From NCBI GenBank assembly GCA_900546915.1, contig UREY01000002.1, forward strand, positions 78,072 to 142,071: a stretch of 64,000 bases of DNA, given 5' to 3'. This document shows, one piece after another, positions 53,200-62,352 of the stretch. Made by a program: the position numbers and the translations under genes. This stretch comes from an uncultured Eubacteriales bacterium. GTDB taxonomy: Bacteria; Bacillota; Clostridia; Oscillospirales; Oscillospiraceae. The notes beneath the pieces were generated by a model. It was not told where the DNA came from. It searched no databases and saw only the letters and a program-made list of their open reading frames with translations. Position 1 is the first letter of the stretch. Every line of letters starts with the position of its first letter.

Positions 53200-54081
53200 T
53201 TACCGTACGTACTCAATGATAACCCGGCGATTGGGCTCCGTTCCGGTAGAATAAGTGGTGATGTTATCCACATCCTGCAAGGCGGCGTGAACCACATGGC
53301 GTTCATAAGCGTTCATGGGCTCCAGGATGGTACGCCGCCGCTGTTTTAGAACCTGCTGCGCTTTTTTCCGCGCGTAACGGCGAAGGGAATCTTCTCGTTT
53401 CACCCGATAGTTCTCCGCATCCACACTGATGCGAACCCGTCCTTCGCAGTTTCGATTGACGGCGTAATTGGTCAGATGCTGGATGGCATCCAGGGTTTCT
53501 CCACGCCGTCCGATGAGCATCCCCAGATCTTTTCCCACGAGTTCCACCTGATACGTCTCAGATTCGTTTTTCCAGGCGTGGGGCACGGCCGTAGAGCCCA
53601 TGTGTTGTAACAGGCCTTTTAAGAACGTTTCGATTTGCTCTTCCACACTGCCGGGTGCGGCAGGAGCGAAGGTTTTCTCTTCTCGAGGTTCTCGGGGAAG
53701 CTTAGGCTCTTCTCTCAAGCGCGGAGGGCGGTGTGCAGGCTCCTGACGAAGAGGCCGGGGGGGTTCTGCCGGTCTTGGCCGGTCGGTGGGTGCGCCGGCC
53801 TTCTCTACAGGAGGCGTCGGGGGATGCGGCGGAACGGCATCCGGCTTGGGTGCTTTGGACTTGGTACGGGAAGTTGCCGACAAAGCCGGTGTGGGAGCCG
53901 GATCGGGAACTTCATAGGTGACTTCCACTTTACAGGGCCGTGCTCCAATGCCGAATACGCCGCTTTTGGCACGTTCCAGCAGTTGCACGGAGACATTCTC
54001 CAATTCCAGACCCAACTCTCGCAAAGCGGCCTGGACTGCAGAGTCGAAATCTTTCCCGGTTGCAATGAATTTTTTTTCCAT
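53200..54081 (-). CDS. jag: RNA-binding protein Jag/KhpB
   Basis: 293 residues in three parts. The Jag-N domain is ATGKDFDSAVQAALRELGL with a GVFGIGARP motif. A Pro/Lys-rich linker covers about 62-140. A C-terminal KH domain (LVGKDLGMLIGRRGETLDAIQ) is followed by an R3H domain (PMNAYERHVVHAAL). KhpB with KhpA binds RNAs and affects cell elongation and division in streptococci. The gene lies three bases downstream of yidC, the classical arrangement. Confidence 0.95.
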   Translation of the reverse strand: MEKKFIATGKDFDSAVQAALRELGLELENVSVQLLERAKSGVFGIGARPCKVEVTYEVPDPAPTPALSATSRTKSKAPKPDAVPPHPPTPPVEKAGAPTDRPRPAEPPRPLRQEPAHRPPRLREEPKLPREPREEKTFAPAAPGSVEEQIETFLKGLLQHMGSTAVPHAWKNESETYQVELVGKDLGMLIGRRGETLDAIQHLTNYAVNRNCEGRVRISVDAENYRVKREDSLRRYARKKAQQVLKQRRRTILEPMNAYERHVVHAALQDVDNITTYSTGTEPNRRVIIEYVR

Positions 54082-54084
54082 AGC

Positions 54085-55308
54085 TTACTCCTCAGTATCG
54101 TTTGAAACGCTGCGATAACGATCGGGCTGATAAGCCCGGCCTTTGGCAAAGGGTCGTTCCGGATCGCCGGAAAGAGGCAAATCCTCTCCGGAGGCATTCG
54201 ATTGAACCCGCTTCATAGCGGCTTGTTGCTGTTCCTTTTGGAATTGCTGCTGCTTTTGGAGCTTTTTCTTGCTGGTGTTTTCGGAAATACCATCTGGATT
54301 TTCTGCCCGGCGCTGAGCGCGCAGTCGCTCCCGTTCCGCCTCTTCCGCGGCCTTTTGTGCGGCAATTCTTCTCTTTACTTCATCTTCCGCGTCATAAATT
54401 TTCCGGTACCGGACTGTGAGGACGGCGTCCTGTACAATGCCGAACAGGCCCTGGGCCAGCCAGTACAGAGAAAGCGCGGCCGGATAAGAAAAGCCGATGA
54501 ACAATGACATGAGGGGCATCACGATCATCATGGATTTGTTGGTGGCGTTGGAGGCCTTTGCAGCTTGTTCATCCCGGTTCCCGTTTTGGTCCGTGGTTAC
54601 AGAGGCATTGAGCTTTTGGCTCACCCACATGGAGAGAATGTTGGACCCGGCGGAGAGAACCGGCAGGAGAAATAGGCCGATGGTAGCCCAGTTGACGGTT
54701 CCCCAGTTCCAAAATTGCCAATCGGGAATTTTGCCCAGATCCACACCTAAAAATTGAAAGTTCAGGCTGGGTAGCGACACGTTGGCCAGTTCCGGCAAAG
54801 CCTCCCGGATTTGCGAGACAAATTCGTTGAGATGGGGAGCGGCGGCCAGCTGGTCGTAATAGCTGTTGGAAGAAAAGACGGCCGGAAGGGCTTCTTTGAT
54901 GATGGATACGATCTTAGTCGCCTGATCCGCCGTCAAATGAAGCATATAGATCAAGGGCTGCCGAATTACGGTATACAGAGGGAACAGCAAAAGCAGAGGC
55001 ACAAAGCTCCAAAGGCAACCGCTCATCATGCCGATGCCTTCTTCTTTGTACAGCTTGCTGATTTCCAGTTGGGCTTTTTGAGGATCGTTTTCGTACTTTT
55101 TTTGGATGGCTTGGGTCAATGGGGCCACGCGGCTCATTTTCATCATGCTTTTTTTGCTTTTTGCACTGGCAGGCAGCAAAATCAGCTTGACAATCAGAGC
55201 AAATAGGATCAATGCCAAGCCATAGCTGGTTGTGAATTGATAGAGCAAATCCAACAGGTATCCAAACGGTACCCGAATGATGTCGGCGATGTTAAACGCA
55301 AGAATCAT
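54085..55308 (-). CDS. yidC: Membrane protein insertase YidC (SpoIIIJ/OxaA1)
   Basis: Inserts and folds membrane proteins with or without Sec. The 407 residues have five membrane segments in the Gram-positive type without the large periplasmic domain: FGYLLDLLYQFTTSYGLALIL first, then the cytoplasmic hairpin (SAKSKKSMMKMSRVAPLTQAIQKKY, here SKKSMMKMSRVAPL), FVPLLLLFPLYTVI and later helices. A highly charged coiled C-terminal tail (about 330-407) may contact ribosomes. No lipobox is seen. It sits between yidD and jag. Confidence 0.96.
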   Translation of the reverse strand: MILAFNIADIIRVPFGYLLDLLYQFTTSYGLALILFALIVKLILLPASAKSKKSMMKMSRVAPLTQAIQKKYENDPQKAQLEISKLYKEEGIGMMSGCLWSFVPLLLLFPLYTVIRQPLIYMLHLTADQATKIVSIIKEALPAVFSSNSYYDQLAAAPHLNEFVSQIREALPELANVSLPSLNFQFLGVDLGKIPDWQFWNWGTVNWATIGLFLLPVLSAGSNILSMWVSQKLNASVTTDQNGNRDEQAAKASNATNKSMMIVMPLMSLFIGFSYPAALSLYWLAQGLFGIVQDAVLTVRYRKIYDAEDEVKRRIAAQKAAEEAERERLRAQRRAENPDGISENTSKKKLQKQQQFQKEQQQAAMKRVQSNASGEDLPLSGDPERPFAKGRAYQPDRYRSVSNDTEE

Positions 55309-55323
55309 ATCTTTCCTCCAAAA

Positions 55324-55536
55324 TCAGGGAACAGGGTCATAAATATCCCCTTTGTAAAAGGGGTTACACCGAATCAAGCGGCGCAGAGCCAACAGACCGC
55401 CGCGCAGTGCGCCATATTTGGATATGGCCTCGACGGCATATTGGGAACAGGTCGGAATGAAACGGCATCGTGGGGGAAATGCGGGGGATATGCGTTTTTG
55501 ATAGAAGCGGATCAGCGCCAGAAGAATTTGTTTCAT
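55324..55536 (-). CDS. yidD: Membrane protein insertion efficiency factor YidD
   Basis: A 70-residue amphipathic protein aiding YidC. It shows the family signature: [22 protein letters not shown], here [19 protein letters not shown], with its conserved Cys residues, [18 protein letters not shown] and a C-terminal DPVP. It overlaps the rnpA stop by four bases and lies 15 bp before yidC. It is one of five genes of the conserved rpmH-rnpA-yidD-yidC-jag block. Confidence 0.97.
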   Translation of the reverse strand: MKQILLALIRFYQKRISPAFPPRCRFIPTCSQYAVEAISKYGALRGGLLALRRLIRCNPFYKGDIYDPVP

Positions 55537-55880
55537 TGTCCAGCCTCGTTGCGCAGGTTCAGCTTGTCCGCAAGGGACAAATAAGCTTTGGTCAGCTGCG
55601 AAAAAGATGCGTTGACCGCCTGGCTGCGGGCTACGACGACCAAATCGTAACCCGGCCGAAATTGCATTTCATGGAGGCGGTAAATCTCCCGCAAACGGCG
55701 GCGGACCCGATTTCGGGTCACAGCTTTTCCCAATTTTTTCCCTACGGTAATGCCAACCCGGTTTTCATGCAGGTGGTTTGCCTTGCAATAGAGAACCAGA
55801 TAGCGGTTTGCAGCCTGGTTTCCGTTGTGGTACAATCGGCGGAAGATATGGTTTAGCTTTAAAGGCTTGGAAAATTCCAT
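55533..55880 (-). CDS. rnpA: Ribonuclease P protein component
   Basis: The protein subunit of RNase P, which trims tRNA 5' leaders. The 115 residues start with [15 protein letters not shown] and contain the RNR motif region [20 protein letters not shown] and [13 protein letters not shown]. All are typical. It overlaps yidD by four bases. rpmH lies 206 bp upstream, with a terminator-like hairpin between. Confidence 0.96.
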   Translation of the reverse strand: MEFSKPLKLNHIFRRLYHNGNQAANRYLVLYCKANHLHENRVGITVGKKLGKAVTRNRVRRRLREIYRLHEMQFRPGYDLVVVARSQAVNASFSQLTKAYLSLADKLNLRNEAGQ

Positions 55881-55935
55881 GGTACAGTCCTTCCGGTGTG
55901 GCGGGTGGCAATGGGAATGAAGATTTCAAACTACC

Positions 55936-55970
55936 GAAAAATCCCGGACTTTACCAAGAGAAAGGCCGGG
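55936..55970 (-). terminator. Terminator or attenuator between rpmH and rnpA
   Basis: On the minus strand CCCGGCCTTT and AAAGTCCGGG pair around CTCTTGGT and are followed by ATTTTTC. It would trim most rpmH transcripts and leave some read-through into rnpA. Confidence 0.75.
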
Positions 55971-56086
55971 TTTTCAAACATCATGAGAAAGGCCGGATGA
56001 AACGGAAGGGGCGAATAGAAGACTCTTCCATTCACCCCGCATCAACAGCTTGGACGGCGTTATTCCGCATTCTTGGGCGCACAAAA

Positions 56087-56221
56087 TCAGGCGGACAAGA
56101 CTTTGCGGCCTTTTGCACGGCGGCGAGAGAGAACCTTCCGGCCGTTTCTGGTGGCCATTCTCTGACGGAAACCATGCACCTTGGCTCTGTGGCGCTTTTT
56201 GGGCTGATAGGTACGCAGCAT
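56087..56221 (-). CDS. rpmH: 50S ribosomal protein L34
   Basis: A 44-residue, Arg/Lys-rich ribosomal protein, below many gene-calling size limits. The translation begins [18 protein letters not shown] and ends KGRKVLSA, with the hallmark [10 protein letters not shown] and [22 protein letters not shown] precedes the ATG by about nine bases. A consensus promoter lies about 100 bp upstream. It is the first gene of the minus-strand rpmH-rnpA-yidD-yidC-jag series. Confidence 0.97.
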   Translation of the reverse strand: MLRTYQPKKRHRAKVHGFRQRMATRNGRKVLSRRRAKGRKVLSA

Positions 56222-56322
56222 TGGGATAACACCTCCTGTCAAGATTGATGCTCAACAGCCGGAATCGGCCGTAGCGAGTCAAAAGAAAACAAGCCTAACG
56301 TAATTCAGGCCATGCTCAATAC

Positions 56323-56351
56323 ATTATAGCCGTTTTTTGGGCGCAGGTCAA
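56323..56351 (-). promoter_or_regulatory. Predicted rpmH promoter
   Basis: On the minus strand TTGACC (56351-56346), 17 bp and TATAAT (56328-56323). Confidence 0.85.
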
Positions 56352-56478
56352 CACTTTTTTCTAAAATTGTTTCCAATCGTGGGCAAAAAATGGACGGTTA
56401 CCGGGAAGAAACTTGCCTGCATGCAACGTCTTGCAAAAAACATGCCGACCGGTCGTCTTACCGATTGTGTTGTACAGC

Positions 56479-56934
56479 TCATCCATCATCGGATTTTTTA
56501 CCCTCTTGGAACAGATTGAAATAGGTGGACTCCGTATAGACCGGAAGGCCCAGCGACAGAAGCGCCTCCGCCGTCATACCGTTTTCTGGAATAACCGTGT
56601 GGGTAAAGCTGCCGTCGTACCGAGCGCCGCAACCGCAGGAGGGACTGCGGGCTTTGAAAACGGCGGCTTCAGCCCCCAGAAGCCGGGCAAGGCGCACGGT
56701 CTCCAGGGCCCCCTTTTGATAAAATTCCGTCACATCCCGGCCGTCCTGGGTCAGGACACGGCCCCCTAGACACTCAGCCGGAGGGCGCGGCGTGGGAAGG
56801 CCCCCCAATTGCTCCGGGCAGACAGGCAGGACAATATGTTCCCGGGCCAGTTTCAAGAGGTCGGGACAGAGGTTATCGCCCCCGTTGTATTTGCACGAAA
56901 CGCCCAACAGGCAAGCGCTGATTAAAATTTTCAA
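56479..56934 (-). CDS. DUF523 family protein
   Basis: 151 residues with the DUF523 layout: SACLLGVSCKYNGGDN at the N-terminus, VLPVCPEQLGGLPTPRPPAE, and AVFKARSPSCGCGARYDGSF. The conserved Cys residues suggest a metal or Fe-S site. The function is not known. A TTG start overlaps the upstream LOG gene stop as TTGA. It is the last gene of a three-gene operon (GNAT, LOG, DUF523). Confidence 0.9.
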   Translation of the reverse strand: MKILISACLLGVSCKYNGGDNLCPDLLKLAREHIVLPVCPEQLGGLPTPRPPAECLGGRVLTQDGRDVTEFYQKGALETVRLARLLGAEAAVFKARSPSCGCGARYDGSFTHTVIPENGMTAEALLSLGLPVYTESTYFNLFQEGKKSDDG

Positions 56935-57485
56935 GAAAACGTCACCAAATCCTGTTCCAAAGATTGTACCAACTCCTCCGGCTCCGAAAACAGGCGGTAC
57001 ATCGGTAAAACGTCCCGTTCCAGGAAGTTTTGTTCCACAGCATGTTCCAGAAGCGCGTTTAACGAATCGTAGTAGCCTCGAGTATTGAGAACGGCAATGG
57101 GCTTTGCGTGGCGCCCCAGCTGCTTCAGGGTGAGAATCTCAAAAAATTCCTCCAGGGTGCCGATCCCGCCGGGCGCCATGACAAAGGCTTGGGAGAGATT
57201 TTCCATGATTTCCTTCCGCTGACGCATGGTTTCAGTAAAATAAAAGTGCGTGCACTGTTGAAATAGGATCCCGTCCTTTTTAAAAAATTCAGGAGCGACG
57301 CCGATGATTTGCCCGCCGTCCTGGGCCGCGCCCCGGGCGCAGGCGCCCATGACACCGGTATTTCCACCGCCAAAGACCAAACCGAAGCCGGATTTTGCCA
57401 GACAGCTGCCCAGCTTCTTCGCTTCTGACAGGTAGTCGGGATGAATAAGCGCACTGGCGGCGCCATAAACACAGATATTTTTCAT
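56931..57485 (-). CDS. LOG-family protein (cytokinin-riboside phosphoribohydrolase-like)
   Basis: 184 residues of the TIGR00730/LOG family: ICVYGAAS at the start, GLVFGGGNTGVMGACARGA for nucleotide binding, and the signature APGGIGTLEEFFEILTLKQLG. Family members release the base from nucleoside 5'-monophosphates; the bacterial role is often nucleotide housekeeping. It overlaps both neighbours by four bases (57482-57485 and 56931-56934). The ATG is at 57485. Confidence 0.92.
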   Translation of the reverse strand: MKNICVYGAASALIHPDYLSEAKKLGSCLAKSGFGLVFGGGNTGVMGACARGAAQDGGQIIGVAPEFFKKDGILFQQCTHFYFTETMRQRKEIMENLSQAFVMAPGGIGTLEEFFEILTLKQLGRHAKPIAVLNTRGYYDSLNALLEHAVEQNFLERDVLPMYRLFSEPEELVQSLEQDLVTFS

Positions 57486-58024
57486 ATTGTCTCCTTTTCG
57501 TCCCAGGCGCAGGGAAAGGCGGAAGGGTGCTCCAAATCGGAAAGACGCTTTTCCAGCCAAATGACCCCATGCCAACGGCCGAATTTATAACCGCAGTCGG
57601 GAAAGACAGCCCGGCGGTGAAACCCCATGGCTTGGTGAAAAGCAAGGGAAGATTCGTTTTCTGTCGTGACCAACGCATAGAGCACGGCATAGCCCTGCCG
57701 GCGGAGAATCTCTTCCAAAGCCTGATACAGTGTTTTTCCGATGCCCCTGCCCTGCGCTTCAGGGGCCAGATAGATGGAGCTCTCTGCACACCAGCGATAG
57801 GCCTCCCGCTCCCAAGGAGCTCCGGCATAGGCATACCCGAAAACACGGCCTTTTTCTTCCCACACCAGCCAGGGAAATTGGGCAACATGGTTCCGAAAAC
57901 GCTGAAGAAAGTTCTCCGGAGAGGGAACCTGGTATTCAAAGCTCACAGCGGTGTGTTCGACAAATGGACGGTAGATCTCCAACATTTGCGGTAAATCTTC
58001 CACCTTGGCTGGCCGAATAGACAT
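57482..58024 (-). CDS. GNAT acetyltransferase (phosphinothricin/Pat-like)
   Basis: 180 residues of the GNAT fold. IRPAKVEDLPQMLEIYRPFV and HTAVSFEYQVPSPENF match the phosphinothricin/methionine-sulfoximine acetyltransferase subgroup. Motif A reads IYLAPEAQGRGIGKTLYQAL with the Q/R-x-x-G-x-G/A loop, and motif B is NESSLAFHQAMGFHR. The physiological substrate is unknown. GGGAGG precedes the ATG; the promoter at 58055-58083 drives this operon. Confidence 0.9.
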   Translation of the reverse strand: MSIRPAKVEDLPQMLEIYRPFVEHTAVSFEYQVPSPENFLQRFRNHVAQFPWLVWEEKGRVFGYAYAGAPWEREAYRWCAESSIYLAPEAQGRGIGKTLYQALEEILRRQGYAVLYALVTTENESSLAFHQAMGFHRRAVFPDCGYKFGRWHGVIWLEKRLSDLEHPSAFPCAWDEKETI

Positions 58025-58054
58025 GGCAGACCTCCCAGGTAAAGTTATGAGATC

Positions 58055-58083
58055 ATTATACGGAATCTGCGGAATCCTGTCAA
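58055..58083 (-). promoter_or_regulatory. Predicted promoter of the GNAT-LOG-DUF523 operon
   Basis: On the minus strand TTGACA (58083-58078), 17 bp and TATAAT (58060-58055), a full consensus. Confidence 0.85.
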
Positions 58084-58221
58084 CAAAAGGGGAGCCCGGC
58101 AGATGGAAATTTCAATGGAGGCAACATACGCACAAAAGTTTTCCTGAAAAGGATAAAAGTTGGATTCAAGGGGGGAATTTGAGGAAAAATGCGAAATAAT
58201 TGTTAAATTTATCCGTATAAC

Positions 58222-58250
58222 TTGACGGCAGTAGGGAGATACCATATAAT
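58222..58250 (+). promoter_or_regulatory. Predicted glyA promoter
   Basis: TTGACG (58222-58227), 17 bp and TATAAT (58245-58250). Confidence 0.85.
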
Positions 58251-58330
58251 ATCTTTGCTAAACTGGGCAGTGTTTGGTTCTTGTATGTTTCAAAACCTGC
58301 CACAAACGGAATAAAGAAAGAAGGAGTATT

Positions 58331-59587
58331 ATGTTAACTAAACCGATGGATTCTATCGGCTTCGTGGAGCGATACGATCCGGAGCTGGCAAACATGATGC
58401 AAAAGGAGCTTCACCGGCAGCAGGATGGACTGGAGCTGATTGCTTCAGAGAACTTTACATCTCCTGCCGTTATGGCTGCGATGGGATCAATTTTGACGAA
58501 CAAATATGCAGAGGGTCTTCCGGGGAAGCGCTATTATGGCGGTTGTGAATTTGTGGATCAGGTAGAGGAACTGTGCATTCAGCGGGCAAAGGAACTGTTT
58601 GGTGCAGAGTTTGTCAATGTTCAGCCCCATTCGGGGGCCCAGGCCAATACCGCTGTTTTGACTGCATTGCTGCAGCCTGGAGATACATTCTTAGGCATGG
58701 ATTTGGCAAATGGCGGGCATCTGACGCATGGGAGTCCGGCCAATATCTCCGGAAAATATTTTCACGTGATTTCCTATGGCCTGAATCCGGAGACCGGACG
58801 GATTGATTACGATCAGGTGCGGGACTTGGCCTTAAAATACCGGCCCAAGCTGATCATTGCCGGTGCTTCGGCCTATCCCAGAGCCATTGATTTTAAGCTG
58901 TTTTCTGAGATTGCCCATGAGGCGGGCAGTGTGCTGATGGTGGATATGGCGCACATTGCCGGACTGGTGGCCGGTGGTGCGCATCAGAATCCCGTTCCCT
59001 ATGCGGATATCGTCACAACCACAACCCATAAGACCCTGCGCGGCCCCCGGGGCGGTTTGATTATGGGAAAAGAAGCCTTTGCGAAAAAGCTCAACTCCGC
59101 CGTGTTCCCCGGTACGCAGGGCGGCCCTCTCATGCACGTGATTGCAGCCAAAGCAATATGTCTGAAGGAGGCTTTGGCCCCGGAGTTCCGGGAATATGCC
59201 GCTCAGGTTGTGCGCAACGCCCAGGTTATGGCAGAATCTCTCCTAGAAGAAGGCTTCGACCTGGTCACCGGCGGTACGGACAACCATATGGTTTTGGCAG
59301 ACCTGCGGCCGCTTCAGATCTCCGGCAAGGAACTGCAGGAGCGTTGTGATGAGAACCATATGACTTTAAACAAAAATGCCATTCCGATGGATCCGGCCAA
59401 GCCCTCTGTCACCAGCGGCATCCGCGTGGGAACGCCTGCCGTTACAACCCGGGGCCTGCGGGAAGAGGATGTAAAAACCGTAGCGCACTGCATTGCGTTG
59501 ACCGCTCGGGATTTTGAAGGTACCCGCCGGGAAGTTCTGGATACGGTGGATGCCCTGTGTAAGAAGTACCCCATGTATCAGGATTAA
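58331..59587 (+). CDS. glyA: Serine hydroxymethyltransferase
   Basis: A PLP enzyme interconverting serine and glycine with tetrahydrofolate, the main source of one-carbon units. The 418 residues include [35 protein letters not shown] and [14 protein letters not shown]. The PLP-lysine motif is [23 protein letters not shown] lies just upstream of ATG 58331. It is monocistronic, with its own promoter and terminator. Confidence 0.98.
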   Translation: MLTKPMDSIGFVERYDPELANMMQKELHRQQDGLELIASENFTSPAVMAAMGSILTNKYAEGLPGKRYYGGCEFVDQVEELCIQRAKELFGAEFVNVQPHSGAQANTAVLTALLQPGDTFLGMDLANGGHLTHGSPANISGKYFHVISYGLNPETGRIDYDQVRDLALKYRPKLIIAGASAYPRAIDFKLFSEIAHEAGSVLMVDMAHIAGLVAGGAHQNPVPYADIVTTTTHKTLRGPRGGLIMGKEAFAKKLNSAVFPGTQGGPLMHVIAAKAICLKEALAPEFREYAAQVVRNAQVMAESLLEEGFDLVTGGTDNHMVLADLRPLQISGKELQERCDENHMTLNKNAIPMDPAKPSVTSGIRVGTPAVTTRGLREEDVKTVAHCIALTARDFEGTRREVLDTVDALCKKYPMYQD

Positions 59588-59594
59588 ATGATGG

Positions 59595-59628
59595 AACGGG
59601 TCTGTTGGATACGACAGACCCGTTTTTC
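59595..59628 (+). terminator. Intrinsic terminator after glyA
   Basis: AACGGGTCTGT and ACAGACCCGTT pair around TGGATACG and are followed by TTTCG within a TTTTT run. Confidence 0.9.
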
Positions 59629-59690
59629 GTTATGATATGTCCGGTGAAAATCGGAATTCCCCATGGAGATGCCAAAGACGGAAATCTCCC

Positions 59691-59719
59691 TTGGCAGAAT
59701 GTAAGAAATGTGATATAAT
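59691..59719 (+). promoter_or_regulatory. Predicted promoter of the GH25 gene
   Basis: TTGGCA (59691-59696), 17 bp and TATAAT (59714-59719). Confidence 0.75.
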
Positions 59720-59760
59720 CAGAAAAATTACCGGTTTTTTGGTATTTTAAGGAGACAGCT

Positions 59761-60582
59761 ATGGCAAAAAGTCAAAAAAACCAAAAGAATTTTAAAGCGC
59801 TGCTTCTGGGCTTTATGGGACTGGCTGGAGCCGGCGTTGTCATCTTATTATGCCTCAGCCGGTTGGGCTTTTCTTCAGAGCCCATGGTAGAGGAAACTCT
59901 GCCGCCGCCGCCGGAAAATCCTTATACGGAATCTGACTTTTATGTGCAGGACGGCTTTGTCTATTGCTCGGCAGTGGATGCAAAGACCGGAATTGATGTC
60001 TCCTCTCACCAAGAGGTGATCGACTGGGCGACGGTGGCGCAATCCGGGGTGGACTATGCCATGATTCGCGTGGGCTATCGTGGCTATGACCAGGGAGGCG
60101 TGCATATTGATTCCTATGCAGAAGCGAACCTGCAGGGCGCTCTGGATGCCGGACTTCCGGTGGGGGTGTACTTTTACTCCCAGGCGATCTCGGTCGAAGA
60201 GGCGCGGGAGGAAGCGGAAGTGGTTTTGGAATTCCTTGATGGTTGGGAAATCACATATCCCGTAGTATTCGACTGGGAATGGGTGAGCGCCGACGCCAGG
60301 ACGGCGGAGGTTTCCAGCCGCATGGTCACAGACTGCACCCTGGAATTCTGCCGGATGGTGGAAGAGGCCGGTTATACGCCGGCCGTCTATTTCAATCAGG
60401 ATTTGGCACAGAATACCTTTCGCTTGCGGGAGCTGCAGGCCTACGATTTTTGGCTGGCACAGTATGAGGATGCTATGACCTTTTCCTATGATGTGGATAT
60501 GTGGCAGTATAGCTGTACGGGGTCCGTTCCGGGAATTACCGGAAATGTGGACCTGAACCTCTGCTTTAAGCAGTATCTGTGA
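59761..60582 (+). CDS. GH25 lysozyme-type glycoside hydrolase, membrane anchored
   Basis: A 273-residue peptidoglycan muramidase. A basic N-terminus and one membrane segment (LLLGFMGLAGAGVVILLCL) anchor it outside. The GH25 barrel begins TGIDVSSHQEVIDW with the first catalytic-site Asp, and continues with VDYAMIRVGYRGY, GVYFYSQAISVEEA, PVVFDWEWVS (catalytic Asp/Glu pair) and WQYSCTGSVPGI. The barrel is complete for the family. The Gx transporter gene follows within 9 bp, suggesting a shared transcript. Confidence 0.92.
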   Translation: MAKSQKNQKNFKALLLGFMGLAGAGVVILLCLSRLGFSSEPMVEETLPPPPENPYTESDFYVQDGFVYCSAVDAKTGIDVSSHQEVIDWATVAQSGVDYAMIRVGYRGYDQGGVHIDSYAEANLQGALDAGLPVGVYFYSQAISVEEAREEAEVVLEFLDGWEITYPVVFDWEWVSADARTAEVSSRMVTDCTLEFCRMVEEAGYTPAVYFNQDLAQNTFRLRELQAYDFWLAQYEDAMTFSYDVDMWQYSCTGSVPGITGNVDLNLCFKQYL

Positions 60583-60590
60583 GGCTGGGT

Positions 60591-61094
60591 ATGATCGTGA
60601 AAAAAATTACACGGATGGCGCTTTTATCTGCGATTGCGCTGGCGATCTTTTGGGTGGAGGCCCAGATTCCCGTTCCGATCCCCATACCGGGGGTTAAGCT
60701 TGGCCTGGCCAATGTTGTCACGATTTTTGCCGTGTTCGCTCTGGGTCCCTGGGAAGCAGCCGGGATTTTATTGGTGCGGATCCTGTTGGGTTCCTTGTTG
60801 TTCGGTCAAATGATGGGACTGTGGTATGCTCTGGTAGGAGGAGCCTTGGCTTGGCTGGCGACATGGGGCTTGAGACGAATTTTAACAGAGAAGCAGATTT
60901 GGGTTGCCGGTTGCCTGGGTGCGGTGGCGCACAACTTAGGGCAAATTGGGGTGGCCGTTGCCGTAACGCAGACGCCTGCGCTCCTGTCTTATTTGCCGGT
61001 GCTTCTGATTTCCGGACTCATCACCGGCCTGTTTACCGGCCTGGCAGCGCAGGCATTGCTGCGTCAGTTCAAAAGAATTCAGAAACAGGGATGA
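60591..61094 (+). CDS. Gx transporter family protein
   Basis: 167 residues and about five membrane segments. The N-terminal PIPIPGVKLGLANVVTIFAVF is the signature of the family once annotated as heptaprenyl diphosphate synthase component I. The members resemble ECF-type substrate-binding membrane proteins, and the substrate is not established. ATG 60591 follows GAGG by seven bases; an in-frame GTG at 60579 overlaps the preceding stop. It is often found with NusG-II and ApbE genes; those lie about 31 kb away here. Confidence 0.85.
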   Translation: MIVKKITRMALLSAIALAIFWVEAQIPVPIPIPGVKLGLANVVTIFAVFALGPWEAAGILLVRILLGSLLFGQMMGLWYALVGGALAWLATWGLRRILTEKQIWVAGCLGAVAHNLGQIGVAVAVTQTPALLSYLPVLLISGLITGLFTGLAAQALLRQFKRIQKQG

Positions 61095-61128
61095 AGCGAC
61101 AGATTTTTCCGATTCCAGGACACGATCT

Positions 61129-62175
61129 TTAGCATTTGGGCTGGTTTAAACATTCCTGCAGCCGCTGAATTTCCCGACGGTGCAGCGCTAGGGGTTCTCC
61201 CTCCGTCATGTTCCAATCCTCGCGACAGATTTGGATGCATTGCTCCCGCATAGAGATGGCCCTTGGAATATCTCCCTGAATTTCCGCGATTTGCGCAATG
61301 GCCTCCGGCATATCGGTGTATCGGGGCTTGGGTTGCAGGGCGATGGCGGATTGGTAACAGGATACGGCCTCCTCGTAACGGCCGATTTTCGCAAGAGAGT
61401 CGGCACGGCCAAACCAGGAAAGCCAGAGCTCCGGTTCTTGGTCCGTCATATGCTTCCAACAAGCCAAAGCCCGGGACAGGTCTCCCTCCTCCTTTGCAAT
61501 CAGGCCGTCGTATAGATCATAGTGATAGGTGCGCCCCAGGCGGCCCATGGCTTCCAAAGTCTGCCGGGCTTCTGTTGTACGACCGTCGGCCAGGAGTAAA
61601 TCCATCAGCCACAGGTAGTTGGGCCGGGCATCTGGGTGCGTATGGAGGAAATCCTGGTAAAAAGCAATGAGTTGCCCGTGGTTTCCCACGTTCCAATCGG
61701 GCATCCGGCAGGACGCGGCTTCCAGATTGGCTTTGTGAGCTTCTGCCGCTTCCGGATTGAGCAGAAGCGCCTGCCGGGCTAAGGGAGCGGCTAGGTCCCG
61801 GTATTCTTTGGCCCGTTTGTTATAAAGGCGGGCCAGAAGCAGCGTGGCCTCTGCCTGCGTGTCGGGTGTCAATTGCTTGTCCTTCAGGTATCGTTCGGAA
61901 TCTTCAAATTCGTGGGCCGGCAGAAATCTTGCGTTTTCCAGCATGTTGGCAATCCGGTCCATATGGGTCCGGTCGGTGATAGAAAACAGCGCGTCGATGG
62001 AGACTCCCAGCAAAGCCGAAAGCTCCGGCAGGAGCTGGATGTCCGGCATTGTGGTGTTGCTCTCCCACTTGGAGATTGCCTGACCGGTCAGCCCCAGGGA
62101 CTGTCCCAGCTGCTCCTGGGTGATGCCCCGATGCAAGCGAAGCTGCTTGATTTTTTGTCCGATTTCAAGACGCAT
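61129..62175 (-). CDS. XRE-family regulator with C-terminal TPR-like repeats
   Basis: 348 residues. The N-terminal helix-turn-helix (residues 1-62) has IGQKIKQLRLHRGITQEQLG and LTGQAISKWESNTTMPD, as in XRE/Cro repressors. From about residue 90 it is all-helical with TPR-like pairs such as WLSWFGRADSLAKIGRYEEA and YQSAIALQPKPRY, a layout used for peptide or protein sensing. GGAGT is upstream of the ATG. No clear target operator was seen, and it stands alone in its orientation. Confidence 0.88.
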   Translation of the reverse strand: MRLEIGQKIKQLRLHRGITQEQLGQSLGLTGQAISKWESNTTMPDIQLLPELSALLGVSIDALFSITDRTHMDRIANMLENARFLPAHEFEDSERYLKDKQLTPDTQAEATLLLARLYNKRAKEYRDLAAPLARQALLLNPEAAEAHKANLEAASCRMPDWNVGNHGQLIAFYQDFLHTHPDARPNYLWLMDLLLADGRTTEARQTLEAMGRLGRTYHYDLYDGLIAKEEGDLSRALACWKHMTDQEPELWLSWFGRADSLAKIGRYEEAVSCYQSAIALQPKPRYTDMPEAIAQIAEIQGDIPRAISMREQCIQICREDWNMTEGEPLALHRREIQRLQECLNQPKC

Positions 62176-62309
62176 AAAAAAACTCCTTTCCTGTGATACG
62201 AGAAGTATAACACGAAAGGAGGCGGGTTCCTATAGAGCCTTAGTTGCGGGCGGTTGCCATTTTGTTACGATGCCGGAAATTGTAACTACAACCCAAACAG
62301 AGAGGAAGG

Positions 62310-62347
62310 AACACCAGCCGCAGGGCATGTCCCGTGCGGCTGGTGTT
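62310..62347 (-). terminator. Probable terminator after the LOR/SDH-domain gene
   Basis: AACACCAGCCGCA and TGCGGCTGGTGTT are perfectly complementary around 12 bases; on the minus strand TTCCTTCC follows. The stem is strong but the T run is broken. Confidence 0.65.
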
Positions 62348-62352
62348 TGATG

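Larger units (their letters stand above)
58025..58330. other. 306-bp divergent intergenic region upstream of glyA
   Basis: It contains the two divergent promoters annotated at 58055-58083 and 58222-58250, with an AT-rich stretch and an AAGGGGGGAA run between them. A 74-nt glyA leader follows the plus promoter. No gene, riboswitch consensus or repeat was recognised. Confidence 0.6.

Noticed and set aside
58766-58781. TTTTCACGTGATTT inside glyA as a third parS site
   Set aside because: Only the CACGTG core and a few flanking bases match; the AAAC half is missing.
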